Shown here piece after piece: positions 46,201-58,499 of a stretch of DNA of 60,000 nucleotides; the stretch's first letter is position 1, and every line of letters starts with the position of its first letter. Origin of the DNA: Takakia lepidozioides (Eukaryota; Streptophyta; Takakiopsida; Takakiales; Takakiaceae). Position numbers and translations under genes: made by a program. A model generated the notes under the pieces. The model saw only the letters and a program-made list of their open reading frames with translations, was not told where the DNA came from and did not search any database. The DNA lies in the NCBI GenBank assembly GCA_030704615.1, contig CM060733.1, positions 23,004,001 through 23,064,000 of the forward strand. The letters are read 5' to 3'.

Positions 46201-48000
46201 TAGGAAAAGGGATTCCTAGATCCATTGGGTAGGGACGGAGGCCTAGTGGAAGCTAATGGTCCCCACCACAATATCCTCCTCCACTCCTCTGAAACGGGTG
46301 CAAGTGGCTTGCTCAAACACACTGCTTCTTCAGGGGCTTTTAAACCTAACTCACCAGGCTCCCCTCTCTAGTCATCAATTGGAAATATTGGAACAGCCTC
46401 TGCCCAAACTCTGAGGAAACTTGGTGAGCCCTAACACCTTCCATGAAACACTCGGCAGCACCTGTTCCTCAACAATAAGACCCCATACTGCGGCAGACCG
46501 AGCTTCAGCCAAAGGATGGGCAGACTGGGAGACCAAAGGAATCTCACGATCTACGATTTATGGGAAAGCACACCTCAATCTCTCCACCTGGTTTTGGGGG
46601 CCACCCACCTTCGATCTGGAATCTCCCTCATCAGTCAATCGATCCCAGATCCCTGGAAACTCATTCTAAAAGCTGGCCCAGGTCTTGTTCATGCCAATCA
46701 GTGGGTTATTAATAATTCACAGGCACTACAAATTCATATATCTCCGAAGTTGGCCAGGTCTCACTCAAGGGGTTTTCCTTCCAGGAGATGAGCTTCCGGA
46801 CATTTATCTCTCACCAGCCATGAACCTATATCACTCCAGCTTCCACAAGCCACGTGAGAATTTGCCAGTGGTAATCCCGATAAAGCCATTCAACCCTCAG
46901 TGCCTATTGGGACGAACATACTCACCTGGCTGAGTAAGGAGAACCTTATCCTCTTTGGGAACTCTAGCATTACTTCACTACAGTGGACCCATCTGAATGG
47001 AATGGGCTTTCAGGATGAAACTACACCCACTTTGTCCTACTCGGCCAAAAAGGGCTATAGAGCTATGTTGGGAACCAGAGCCTCTCATCTCTAAATGGGA
47101 AAAAAGATAGGATAGGGTGAGAGAACTTCAACCAGGAAGACTGGAAAAAGAAGGAAGGGATAGGTCCTTGTCTGGGAGAAAACAAAGCCGGCTAAGATCA
47201 GGGCTCTTATGCAAGTGGCCAATAGAGTGCCTCAAGGTGGGCCAATTCAATTTCAATGAGGTGCTCCTGGCCAGGTGCTTTTGTGCCAATCCTCTGCCAG
47301 GTGCTGTGCCAATCAAACCATTGAATCTCTAGAGCACTGTCTTCACCATTGGCTGGCGCCCTCAGTAGTCTGGCCTCTAGCTCAAGGCTTCTACAGGTCT
47401 TGGGACACCTTGAGCTTTGGATCCCTAGAAATCCTTCTCAACTACAACCAGAGGCAGAAGGCTAAGGCCTCCGACTGTCCAGTTTTTGAAGCCCTTAGAT
47501 TGGTCTGTCCTCTAGAACATATGGAAGAGTCGCTGTGCTTGGGCCCTCAACAGATAAAACACCTCTGCAACAGATATTATGTCTCTAGTTTTCTTTGACT
47601 TGACAAATGCAGCTAAAAAGCTTGGGCTCCCTGTGCAGTGGGCGACCAAGAAACCAGAGCATCTGCAGCATTCATCGCTACTTTTAGGGCTTACCTGGGG
47701 CACAATGGGCTCATTTGCACATGATCCAGTGACCACACTGTCTTTGGGCGGACAAAATTCCACCTTCATGGGAGGGACACAGGAATCCCCTCTTCAGCCT
47801 CCCCTGAATTTGACAGATCCGAGATTAACTGGAAGTATGTTCGATTGTCTTCAGCTGCCAGGCTCCACTTCCATCGCTAAATTCTCTTCTCTGCATGCTA
47901 CTCTACCTCTTGATTGCCCCGCCTCGCCCTCTCAACCCCCAGCTCTGCCCCGGTCTCTCTGCACGCCATTCCGTTCTCCATCATCTCCATAGGGCTCCAA
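43237..48000 (+). mobile_element. Degenerate LINE (endonuclease, reverse transcriptase, zf-RVT)
   Basis: Pieces of a plant L1-like element in order. A Pro/Ser-rich leader lies at 43237-43800. The AP endonuclease lies at about 44046-44920 (SSWNIRGMGSD; GGTAILLSPSLFQFLIK; VIVGDFNMVENERDR; ARLDRFYTS). The reverse transcriptase lies at 45080-45771 (NNYRPITLLNMAYKIIAKAL, AGYVKRRYILDNVMLAQEAD, LDFEKAFDKVDW, then VRQGCPLAPFLFVFVADALG and SMFVDDTFLLLQ). The connector lies at 46130-46690 (PYCGRPSFSQRMG), and the C-terminal zinc-binding zf-RVT remnant at 47260-47400 (ANQTIESLEHCLHHW). At least five frame changes and a stop right after KVDW make it inactive. The RT box reads FVDD in place of the usual FADD. 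The 3' end is unclear. Confidence 0.92.
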
Positions 48001-48325
48001 CCCTATTTCCCTCCCAGCCTCAGTATAGTCTACGATCGACTCGACTTGGCTTTTTGTCTCTCCCTCAAACTGTTTTAACTCCTCTTCATTAGAGGTGATA
48101 ACTCTATATTTTAGGCTAAACGCCTCTGATATTCTGTGGTCGTACATAGGCCCAGGTAAATGGCTCTCAATTACTGTTCTTAGTCATCCAGCACGGTCTC
48201 CGTGCGATCAGCCTCATGGCAGCCTTCTGGCACTCTAATAATTTTTTTCCCTTCAATAATTCCAAATAAAGCTTCCAGGGCCAAACCCCTGTTTACTTTT
48301 AAAATTTAACAAAAAAACATGAAAA

Positions 48326-48381
48326 AGGGGGGGTATATGAGCACTGGTATGGTACATATACCAGTGTTCATACACCCCAAT
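48326..48381. repeat. Imperfect palindrome
   Basis: GGGGTATATGAGCACTGGTA and TACCAGTGTTCATACACCCC are near-perfect inverted arms around TGGTACATA. Related CATACC/GGTATG steps continue to about 48410 and recur at 48765-48905, suggesting the ends of one short element with its body between. Confidence 0.65.
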
Positions 48382-48914
48382 ATATATACCCTGGTATGGT
48401 ACTTGTTGGTACAAAATATCAATAGATGCTGATATGCTCCTGTCCACAACACTCTATTAGACTTTGCCCCTTTCAATTTTCCTTCAATAGTTATTTGGTT
48501 CTGTATCTCACGGGGCCCCTTGGCTTTACAAGGTCCCTTTCTTTTGTGGTTCACTCTACCATGTCCCCTATGGCTCTCCAAGCTCTATGTTGATATTATG
48601 AAGCTTGTTTTCCACAGCCACCCTCTCTTTCACAAAGTAGCCCTCTTGTGGTCATATGGTACAATGAAGCAAAAGCACATCTCTTGCTTTTACTCTTATC
48701 TAGCTTCAGCTGCTGCGTGCTGGGATGGCACACAGTATCGGCAATGGGCAATAACTAGGCTGATCTGGTATGGAGGCTGTGAACGCTAACTGCATACCCA
48801 CCTAGTATCTAGGTATTTAGGTTCCTCCATACCAGTCGGGTATGTTCTCTCATACCATTCCTCATACCCGTACTATATACCCGGGGCCAGTCTGATATGT
48901 TACGACATAATAAT

Positions 48915-49090
48915 AATATTTGACGCCTCCCGAAGGAAGCGTAAATTATGGTGTCTCTTCACCCCAAAGGGTTACTGCCTTCTGCTAGGAAGGTGGACAC
49001 ACCAAGGGTTGATTGAACCCACAACCACTTCTGAGGTGGTATGTGCCCATTACCACTGGGCTACAACTTGGTTGTCGACAGATATACTGT
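48915..49090 (-). mobile_element. tRNA-derived SINE
   Basis: On the minus strand, from about 49075: AGTTGTAGCCCAGTGGTAAT (A-box-like) and, some 45 bases on, GTGGGTTCAATCAACCC (B-box-like), the internal pol III promoter layout of a tRNA. The body follows (GGGGTGAAGAGACACCATAA) with the 3' end CGCTTCCTTCGGGAGG and an ATTATTATTATG tail near 48905. The same 3' end occurs at 41857-41925. Confidence 0.7.
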
Positions 49091-49138
49091 CCAGCTCCTT
49101 GGGGAGGGTTGCACATGGCAACACCCCACTTTCCACAA

Positions 49139-49694
49139 AATAATAGGAAGGAGGTAAGAACTTAATGCACTTGTACTAGGCATTTCACGGTACTTTCGCC
49201 TATTCGGACAGCCTAGGCTCCTGGGGCGGGGGCCCTGTCAAAGCCTCCCCACCCCCTCTTAAGAATCCAAGAGGTTCCATATTGTGGTGGGTGGCATGTT
49301 GGAAAGGTGATTGCAGTGCTGGCGGGCAGATTTATGGTTCGATTCTTGATGGGAGGTTCCATGTTGTGGTGGGTAGCAGGTTGGTAAGGTGATTACAGTG
49401 CTGGCGGCGAGATTTATGGTTCGATTCTTGATGGGAGGCTACTGTAGTGTAACCCCGGGTCTAGGACGAGACCCGGGTTACAGAGGGTTTCACCAATTGG
49501 AATATCAGGCCATCTTAGGAATTTCGAGACCAAATGTGAGTTATACCGAGTGGAGTTACCCTATATTCTATGTAACCCCAAGTGGAGTTACACTCCCCAT
49601 TGTGTAACCCAGTATAACCCCAAATGGAGTTACACTCCCCATGGTGTAGCAGTCACACTCCTTCAGTTCCATGTCTCTCTCAGGGTGGGGAAGA
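49139..49694. mobile_element. Short TIR element with tandem tRNA-like modules, copy 2
   Basis: Begins with the same terminal sequence as copy 1 (TAATAGGAAGGAGGTAAGAA then CTTAATGCAC), in opposite orientation overall. It contains two tandem copies (49273-49349 and 49356-49437) of an 80-base module with GGTGGGTAGCAGGTTGGTAA and ATGGTTCGATTCTTGA, matching A and B boxes of a tRNA-Val-like ancestor (GGTTCCAT start). GTTACACTCCCCAT blocks follow. The far inverted repeat is lost where the element meets PPR-unit copy C flank near 49694. Confidence 0.78.
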
Positions 49695-49864
49695 TTAGAC
49701 TAATGCTTTTCTATAATTTCAAATAGTAGATGAGACCTGCAAGCAAGAAGTGCACGGTCTTTGGTCACCCTTACCCTTTGGAACACCTTACTTTGTCTGC
49801 TCACTCCCCGTGGTCAGAGTGTTGACAAGCTCAACATCCAGACAGACATTCCTACCAAATCCAG

Positions 49865-50985
49865 AGTCAGATCGTTGGAAAATTTGAGAGTCTAGGCAAA
49901 GTTGTCGGTTTGTGGGGAGGGATGCTCAATGGCAGCATCCTCCCCACCCAAACTTTTTTGTGGTCTTGTAAGTAGGAGGTGGAGAATGAGGATTGATAGG
50001 ATAATAAGCAAAGGTGGAATTTGGAAGAGAATGCAGCAACACAAAGCAAAGCATCATCTCCGATGGAAATCAGGTAATTCATTTCAGCAAACTGGAGTGC
50101 AGGCTTAGCTGAAACATTCCAAGGGGAGCTATGGCAGTATGGAAATGCAAGCGTCCATTGGGTAAGAAATTTGATCACCACCCTGTCTGCAAAACCATGG
50201 AACCCTGGAATCCTAGATATAGTATATGCAGTGCTTCCTGTGACACTCTTAAGATGACACAATGACTCTACTTTCAACTCGTCTATTGCAGGGTATGGAC
50301 AAGGAAGTAGAGAAGATCCTGTGCACCCACCCAAGATACAGCCTCAAGATCAGAACCCCAGTCAACACAAATTGGCCAAGAGTGATATAGGTTATATATC
50401 AGAGTTTGGCAGCAAGGCAAATGATCCTTGATTCAACATACAAGGAATGATCCTGTGTGAAGGAGAAGACTGCAGACAGACTGTAGAACTAACACTCTGA
50501 AAGCTATGTTTGTTGCTTGTTTTATTTGCAATGACCAATAATCCCCACAAGAGCACAGCCCTGGTTGAAATGAGGAAACGGGTTGGCATCCCTCACGCCA
50601 ATTTCGCGCCCAACAATCATAGAGATGGACTTGGCGGCGGCGGCAAATGCTGCATACACCACGGTTTTTCATTCAAATAAGCGTCCCAGTGGGTTTGCTG
50701 ATGAATCCCACCTACCAGCAGCAGCCTGGATGTTTGAAAGCAGTACATACACTGCAGCATTTTTCAGCTCCAAGCTACATGGACATCTGACTCAAGTCCC
50801 AATTTGAAGATGCCTGGCCAAAATGCTTCTTCACCATTATGATGAGCTAATCCTCACTTAACATCCATGCTGAGAAGAGTGTTCCCTCCCAATGAAGGAG
50901 TCTGGCTGGAATCCCGTCCGCATAATCCGAGCATAGATGATGCCTTTGACATCTGGCAGTGATTTTCACTGTGAGCACTGGTATC
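49865..50985 (-). pseudogene. Decayed PPR-DYW unit, copy C
   Basis: Full-length match to copy A in the same orientation. The minus strand retains the E-motif piece NAAVYVLLSNIQAAAGRWDS and, in another frame, the DYW-domain end GLCSCGDYW with the DYW triplet at 50543-50535 intact. Frame changes between the pieces (for example RDANPFPHF against GLCSCGDYW) rule out a functional protein. The upper part (50885-50985) carries the PPR helix remnant seen in copy A with different indels. Confidence 0.75.
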
Positions 50986-52238
50986 AAAATAAGACTGAAA
51001 GCCTCGGTGCTGCATAAGACCAAAATGTGTAGTGGCTCTTTTGATGTTCCCTCCCTGCACAGTGCGCAGAGCTCGTCAGCAGGTATACTTATTGCCTCCC
51101 TCCTCATAGGACCTTGCTCTTTGTCCTCCAATAAGTTACGTCCATGACAAAGAAAGGATTGAGAGGGTCTGGATCTTGCTGCTACCTATGTAATCTGCAC
51201 TATGCTTTTTCAAATGAAATTTTTGCGTCCATACCCAACAGCTGTCATAACTCCAGCATGATCTGTCGTTTACTGCTTTCACAAATCTATAACACCATGA
51301 GGTGGGTCTCTCCATACATCAAAGTCCTTCGATGCAAAATTGTACAAGCAGGCTTAAAAGACGCTCCTGGTCTTCACATCTCTATTACTGTGTTGGTTGG
51401 TATCCTTATGTACCCTTCATTTGAAGTCAAAGCTATGCCAGTTTCATCTTTATGAACTGCCAAGGCGGAAACTCATTCTCTTAAGAGCCCAGATATCATT
51501 TATGACTGAATGTTCTCTGGTCGGAGAGCTAGACTCAGGGACACGCACAGCTATATCTACAAACAGGAACCGAGATGCAGACCACATATCAATTGTAGGT
51601 GAAGAATCACCAACCTGGGGAACAACTCATGCATAAGGATCGTACCCAGCCACACTGCACGCTCAAAACCACTTCTCGAAGCTGCCTAGGTCCGTTCAAT
51701 GTGCTCCCTTCGCTTATGTTGAGAATCATAGCCCTTGTTTCCTCATCCCGCGCAGGTTTCACGGTTCCACCTGCTTCCAGCTGACAGTTTCCTACTAGAT
51801 TCCCAAAAAATTGCAAAACACCCCGTAGAAACCAAACCGAGCCCCATTCATACATGTCTCGCACTTGCGGACTTCACTCGGCTCACAGACGTCAGCTAGT
51901 ATGCGTCAATCTATGCTTTTCTGGTTCTGGTGCCCTCCCATCTCAGGAATCCCTCTCTAGGAAGGTCAGGAGAGCCTGCGAATATCCCGACACGCGCTTT
52001 TGTGTGCGACAAACAACCTTCTGCGGAGATTATGAGAAAGGATTGCATTCCAATCGTCTCGGTCGTGGCGGCCCATCTAATTATGGTGGAAACTCTAACC
52101 GTGAAATCTCATAGTTATCATCCCTGTTAGAAATTAAGCTATAGGATGCCCCACCTCGGCCTCCAGGGAATCCCCAACCAAGCTACCGACTTTATCTAAG
52201 TATGGAAAAAGCTTGACAGTCGTGGGCTTCTCTACCTT
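50986..52238. other. No gene recognised
   Basis: Several 60-100 codon frames on both strands overlap one another and show no family motif or paired splice sites. A plus-strand frame at 51144-51455 is the longest and has a hydrophobic, Cys-containing composition without a clear signal peptide. Confidence 0.35.
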
Positions 52239-52655
52239 TTAAATAAAACATAAAAGCGTGCCTTTAGCTTCTTCTGTCTCCAACACTTCTAATGCTCTGG
52301 ACTTGCGCCGGTACGATCTTTGACCATCGCGACCCTCGTGTGAGCATCGCAGGAGGAGCAACAACTGTGTCTTAGAGGTCTTCTTAACAGGGGATTGGGC
52401 GCTTGATAAGAAATAAGTGTGAAGAACAAGGCCATGGGAACCGTGGATAGAAACCTTCAAATGGGATTCCCTCACTGTGCTGGGAGGAATCAAACATCCA
52501 AGCTTCAGGAAGAATGGGGGAGTCCGAATCTGAAGATGTTGGCCGAACGTCTGCGGCAGTACAGGTAGTATGTCCAAGACAAATTGTCGGCATTGTGCAA
52601 GCTTACACGAGCGAAGATCTTTGTCTATCTTAGCTATTCTCCGCCTTCCAGACAC
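52239..52655 (-). CDS. Unrecognised 138-codon open frame, divergent to the Nudix gene
   Basis: A minus-strand frame from ATG at 52655 (MSGRRRIAKIDKDLRSCKLA) to a stop at 52239. The start lies 39 bp from the Nudix start on the other strand, which is very tight, so one of the two is likely leader sequence. No domain recognised; the composition is basic with Leu/Ser-rich patches. It may instead be the promoter and 5' leader of the Nudix gene. Confidence 0.2.
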   Translation of the reverse strand: MSGRRRIAKIDKDLRSCKLAQCRQFVLDILPVLPQTFGQHLQIRTPPFFLKLGCLIPPSTVRESHLKVSIHGSHGLVLHTYFLSSAQSPVKKTSKTQLLLLLRCSHEGRDGQRSYRRKSRALEVLETEEAKGTLLCFI

Positions 52656-52693
52656 ATTAGGTCGAATGCGGTAATTGGATGTGAAGAAGTGAA

Positions 52694-55293
52694 ATGGTCG
52701 CTATGGTCTCTGTTGGGAAGGCGTCCATGTTATTACAAGGGTTAGAGAGACGGTGATTTTGAATGAATGATGAAGTTATGGGATCTGTCCTGCGACAGGA
52801 AATTGTGTCTGTTATGTATCCAGGCTTACCTCAAGCATCCACCTGAGATGCACAATGAATCTGTAAACTGCTGTAGCACTCACGAAGGCTTACATGAAGA
52901 TTTGATCTGTAACACTTGCCTCAAATTTTCTTCATATTAGCTATCTGAATGTGCTTAATGAATTGTGTCCTCAAGCATGGTGGGCGCAACTGCATTCATA
53001 ATCCCTTCTATTTAACGGTTTGCTCAAAGGCATCTCTGGGTGGATCCACCAGGGTCTCCTAGGTGATGAAATGCAGGAAATCTCTTGTTACCAGTTTACA
53101 TAGTTGGATACTATTCTTGGTTGCAGGGCTCCAGTGGGGCAGTGGGCCAAGGATGAAGATGAGACAAGGGGGGGAGTGACATCTAGCGTGGGGGTGCCAA
53201 CATCCATAGCATCACCCAATGAAATCAAGTGGTCACTCCCAAAGAAGAGGGCTGCAGTGCTGTTGTGCCTATTTCAAGGGACTGAAGGAGAATTGCGGGT
53301 CATTCTCACAAAACGGGCTAGCACATTGTCTTCCCATTCAGGTAGCTGGGGTTTCTTTTGGTTTCTCTTTTAGGTCTACTTGATCCATGGGCCTTCCATG
53401 GAGCTAGTAAAATTCTCTTTCTTTCTTCTTTCTCGGCTTTCTCTTCGCAGCTTTTTCTTCGCACTACGCCCTAGATCCCGCACCCCGTTGTGAGGAGAGG
53501 CTGCCAGGGTTGAAGGAGGACTGACATGGGGATTTAGTTGTTCTCTTCAAGTATTGAGCTTGCTACCGTCAGCAGCAGTTAATAGTACCTCTATTCTTTA
53601 ATGCCTCTGCTTGTCGCCCATTGTCACCATCGTTTATGTGACTGGCTAGAGTTAAGGTCACTCTCAGAAATTGGACTTTATTGGCTGTGACAGAGCTACA
53701 GCAGTCAGTACTGAGATTGTTACCCAACTGGAACGGTTTATAACCTACCAGGGTGAAGGCCATAGGACTGTTGAATCTGTGTAATGCCTTGCCATTATCT
53801 CTTCGTCTTGCTCACACTGTTAGAGTAAACCTAGAGGAGAATTAGGGTCCTGCAGTGGCCAACATGAGCCAATGTCTCTGTCAGGGTGCCCAGCAGCTTC
53901 CTTGATGGAAAGAAGAGGAAGATCTCTCCTTGAAGAAACAGGGAAAATCAGCTGTGGTATGGTTTTTTCTGTTCCAGGGGAGGTGGCACTACCCGGTGGG
54001 AAAAAAGATGAAGAAGACAAAGATGATGCAGCGACTGCTTTGCGAGAAGCTCATGAAGAGATTGGGTTGCAACCCTCCCATGTTAGGGTGGTTGCCCTTC
54101 TCCAGCCCTTTCTCTCCAAGGTGCGACTGCTTTTCCTTTGCTACGGGTCGCAAAATTGCATGAATCAGACCTGTCTCACAAGCAATCCCATGCAATGGAG
54201 TGCACAATTGGGTTATGTAGAGTAGAAAGAAAGCTGAAAACTTCCACTCAAGGCCCAAAGATCATGATGACCTGTTGTAAGAAAATTGATGAATTACTTG
54301 CAATGATTCATCAGTGGAGTAGAGTCCTTAAAGAGGAGAGCCCATCGTGGGCTCCAGGAAAGCCTTGGTAACAATGGGTTTCATCTTGTCTAACTAGGTA
54401 GGACACTCAAATGGCTTGGTCACACCTTGGTGTAGTGAACCTGAATGAATTAGTCAGCCTAATCGGCTCAGGCTCCATGCAGACCTAGGAGGTTGGAAAA
54501 ATTGTCTTGTGAGTTGTCCATAGCCAATGCTCCACTCCATTCTAGGTAACATTAACTGCACTTAGAAGCAGCAAGGATACAGACATCACCTTGCTGGCTG
54601 ACCAGACATTCGATCTTCATGATGGGATAAACCATCATACAAGTTCTAATGCAGTTGTGGACATTCCTTGTTTGCTAGAAGACCTCGTCAATCTTGTTCT
54701 GATCTTGGCTTGCTCATGGCCGTGCAGCATCTGTTGACTGTGACACCAGTGGTGGGATTGTTGCCTGAACATCACAAGTTCGAACCTACACCAAATGCAG
54801 CAGAGGTGGACGCTGTCTTCGATGTCCCCCTCGAAATGTTTTTGAAGGTCTGATTGCTGGCCGTTCTTCTACATTTTCAGTCCCTTGATGTGGTTCTTAC
54901 CAACACCATGTAGAGTTCTAGAAACGGCAGAATTTCATTGCAGAGTGTCAGGAACAAAATAGGTCGAGGATATAACATTTACCTGTGGTCCCTCTTTTGG
55001 GGTCGAGAATCCATCATTGACAGATAGGGACTTACATGTTGGTTCATCTTTTATGGCAGGATGAGAAGCACCAATTCCAAGAAAGAAAGTTTCTAGATAG
55101 CCAGTATCATGTGCATTATTTCGATTACAGTGCCTGCGATGGTAAAAGTTATATGATATGGGGGCTGACGGCTTCCATCCTCATCAGGGCAGCCTCAATC
55201 ATATTTCAACGACCTCCTGCTTTTCCAGAGTTCTGTCCGGATTTTGAGATCGCGGCAAAATATGTAAGAGGGCAAACACAACTAAATCTCTGA
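52694..55293 (+). CDS. Nudix hydrolase, CoA-diphosphatase type (NUDT15/NUDT22-like)
   Basis: Hydrolyses CoA and acyl-CoA derivatives to phosphopantetheine products and 3',5'-ADP; plant relatives act in mitochondria or cytosol. Five exons join in phase to 256 residues: 52694-52752, 53127-53341, 53978-54120, 54728-54847 and 55060-55293. After a short N-terminus comes KKRAAVLLCLFQGTEGELRV and LTKRASTLSSHSGEVALPGG. The Nudix box follows (about 104-128: GKKDEEDKDDAATALREAHE then EIGL), with all key G, E, RE-x-x-EE residues present. Then HLLTVTPVVGLL, AAEVDAVFDVPLEMFLKDEK (the CoA-type downstream block), and IWGLTASILIRAASIIFQRP near the end. The first exon is short and its start is chosen by phase and GT donor only; exons 2-5 are firm. 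No peroxisomal signal is seen at the C-terminus. Confidence 0.92.
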
Positions 55294-56088
55294 GGGACAT
55301 TCCCCAGATTTGAACTAGGAGTTTTCATCCTTATCCTTTGATTGATGAAAGGATCGCCCACTTGGATCAGGAGATGGGTAATCCTCACTCCACTGGATCA
55401 ACATGAGTGAAGGTGACAAATTTGGAAGAGTTCCTGTCAAGAATTGAAGAAGAAAAAGAGCTTAATGGGTGCTTGCCACAATGCTGAAAGAGGGAAATGC
55501 TAGAGGATGAAGTGGGAGTGGGCTGGGCCCTCAAGAGGATGAGCACTTCTTTGGGTGACAAGTCATCATCTGGTCCATGCCACTGAGTTCATTTTTTGAT
55601 CTTTGGAGCATACATTGTGGAAGGCCGTTGGAATACTAGTATTCCTTCTTCCGTCTGTTTTTTCCCAGCTTGAAGGTTGGTGGGATGAAACTCCGCAACC
55701 GGCTCCAATATGGTTGTTATCCTGCAAGACTCTGCCAGCAGCCACATTTTGCAGGCAAAAGTCATTTGAGTACACTCTCTCTTGTCCGCTGTCCTTCCTT
55801 CCTTCGCTTACTCTCAGCTTCTCCATCCCTCTCTTTTTCTGTATGGTGTTGCTTCCACAAAGCATTCTCAATTGGTTGTCCTTTTTCGACCCGGGGCTAT
55901 TTGTGTGCCTGGCCGACATCAGCAGGCACAGTGGCTGGTAAAATAATCCGAGCATGTATGGTATCCTGGTGGCAGGCTGTTTGAAAAATTGTTCCAAATT
56001 GATGTGGGAGGCATCCTGTTTAGAGTTTTGGACTAGGCTTGGATTGATGTTTGAAGCATCTTTTGGCACATCACATTGATTTATTGAA
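55294..56088. other. 3' flank of the Nudix gene, no gene seen
   Basis: Overlapping frames of about 100-165 codons on both strands at 55566-56069 lack any family motif and run across pyrimidine-rich sequence. I treat them as non-coding. Confidence 0.4.
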
Positions 56089-56231
56089 GGGCGTAGATGT
56101 GGTCAAATGGTACACACTTAGTGAATACTTTTTTACCACATCTACGCCCATAACAAACCCTGTCACACCCATAACAACTCGTTGTGAAGAACATCGCGTT
56201 GATGTTGTTATGGGTGTGACAGGGTTTGTTA
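56089..56231. repeat. Two consecutive perfect hairpins
   Basis: Hairpin 1: GGGCGTAGATGTGGT (56089-56103) against ACCACATCTACGCCC (56135-56149), loop 31. Hairpin 2: TAACAAACCCTGTCACACCC (arm 56151-56178) against GGGTGTGACAGGGTTTGTTA (arm 56204-56231), 28-bp perfect arms, loop 25. The second arm pair is followed by an extra GGGTTGTGACAG partial copy. This may be a small foldback transposon or a transcribed stem-loop. Confidence 0.9.
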
Positions 56232-58499
56232 GGGTTGTGACAGTATGAAATTAGTATATGTAGGGACCAAGAAAGAAACTTCATGAGATCCGAGACCAAA
56301 GCAGAACTACAAAACAAAACTTAAAACAGGCAAGTATACCTTGTGAATGTAAGCAATGAACTACTTCCAAGCTGCTGAGCCTTGCAGTCATGTAGGACAA
56401 GGACCTGTGATATGTAGGTCACGAGAGTAACAAAAACCTCCACTTCAGAGACAGGATCCGAGCGTTAAGCACCACCCCCTCACGGTCCTCGTGACCGTGC
56501 TGGAGAGAATCACAAAGAAATCACAGAGCATAACAAGGTCGACTCTGTGTCATAGAGTCTCAGGCAGTAAAGTGATGAGGTTGGGGTCCTTCCGATGGGC
56601 TAATCATAGTGCTGGTCCACGTCCGTATGCGGAGCCTCATCATCTTCTATAAGTACTTCCGGTGCCTACAAGTGCAGAGCGAGCCTCATCAGCGGCCCTT
56701 CCCCTATACGTGAAACCTTCCGTGTACTGTGATTTGGTAAAGCTTAGCAATCCGTCATGCAGACGCACTCGATGGGTAAGACCAAGGTGCGGGGAAATGA
56801 TTCAATCCATGGATTCTTTCTTTTCCACTCCTGAGTGGACTTCAACAGTACTGACGGAGGTGGTTCGCCCGGCTGAGTCTGGGTGGAACCTTCTTGGAGT
56901 ATGTCAAAGAAGGCTTCCGTGTGCATGCAATGCGGCCAGGATCTGAAGCCGCAATTCTAGACTTTCTTCCCGACCAACGAGCTATCATCGAAAACGGTAG
57001 AAGGTAATTAGTAATTACGTATTTACGCTCGCCGCCCTTTTCCTGTCCTCTCCTCTCCTCTTTCCTCTTCTCTTGGCTGTGGATGTGGGTTGACATAGGG
57101 GTGAATGCCCTTATCTGGAGCGCCATACAATTCTTGCCTTACCGGAAAGAGTTCTCCATTTCCCATCATCCCGCAGGTCTCTACATGGATTTTGGTCCTT
57201 ATGTAGAGGTCGATTGCACCCGACTCTCCCTTCCATCTCATCCCATCTCATCTCTATTTAAATTTATTCTCTACTCGGCAAACCACAGAGCTGAGAACCC
57301 TCGGCCGCTACCAATCTTTTCTATTTGCTACCACTCAAATCCTTTGAATCCATCTCCATGACAATTTTCAGCAAGCCCATCAGAGGTCTGCTTCAGTTGG
57401 ATTGGCCTCTGTAGACTTCACACAGATTTCCCTTGATGGATACTGAGGTACACGGATGTGCTGTTTGTGATTGAAGGCCTCCTCACTGCCACAGTTAGTG
57501 AGTCTCTCAGATGTGGGGCCATGTTTGAAGTCAAATTTTCTCTGTCTTTACAGCGCATGTACAGTTGAAGACTTTTACTAAGTTAGCCTATCCATTGTGG
57601 ATAATAATATTGTTTAGATCAAAATCTAACTTGTGCAAGGAGACAGACTATAATGGCCTTCAACTTATGAATTCTTCTACTGGAGCTTCACAAATTGCGT
57701 GTCTGTATTTGCCCAAGACAAGCTGCCAGCTCTGGATATTGGGTGTCAACTTTAAGGGGATACCTCTAATGACAGTCTTCTGGCTGCTATCACTATTTTT
57801 AATCTTCAAAGAAAATTGGACGGCATCCTAGCCCCTGTGGAGCTCAGTGCAAATCTTATGATTTGTCTGGTCCGTAGCATTAAAGTCTGGACACTGAACA
57901 TCACTTACATAACAAAAAAAGGTAACCTACAATGATGGCCACTGAATGTATAGCATTCAAAGAAAACAGGATGCCAATTTGCTGTTCTTTGCATCTGAGG
58001 AGATGGAGGTGGGAGGCTTAAGTGTCCAATCGAAACCTTGTGAGCCCTGAATAGTGGGGATTCCTCAGATGCTGAGAGAAAGAAAGTGAGAAGGAACCTA
58101 CATCTACCATAGAATTGAGAGAGAAGGTGGGGGGCTATTTTTTGGGGGTGGGGAGTATGTATTTACTGCAATAGTGGGGTTCCACACTTGTGGTCCCAGA
58201 CAGAGGTATGCTGGAAAAGTCTAGGTTTGCACTACGCCGTCAGCTACAAGCAGCTACATGCAGCGTGAAGTGGACTTACGTGACTTTTTGGCAGCTTTCC
58301 CCGAAACAGCAGTGAGTCTCTCTGATTCCTTCAACAATCATGGCAGTGATAAATAAGAGGAGGTTTCCAACTTGTCCAGAGGTCATGTTGTCAAGACATG
58401 TCTGGGTTTCATCCCTCCACATCATGCCAAAAGAGAGAAAGGATTACATTGGGACCTCATGAGGAGCCAAAATGTGTTCAACTGATCCTTGACGTCTCT
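56232..58499. other. Mostly unassigned; possible upstream part of the bHLH gene
   Basis: No exon could be tied to a family. A pyrimidine-rich tract with TATTTAAATT near 57256 followed by a frame from about 57083 could be a promoter/leader for the downstream bHLH gene, but this is only positional. The frame at 57565-57831 has no recognised domain. Confidence 0.3.

Noticed and set aside
49005-49075. Genuine tRNA gene on the minus strand
   Set aside because: Box spacing fits a tRNA-derived SINE and the sequence continues into a SINE body and tail without an acceptor-stem match.
55566-56069. Minus-strand 167-codon open frame
   Set aside because: No domain or splice support. It overlaps plus-strand frames of similar length in pyrimidine-rich DNA.
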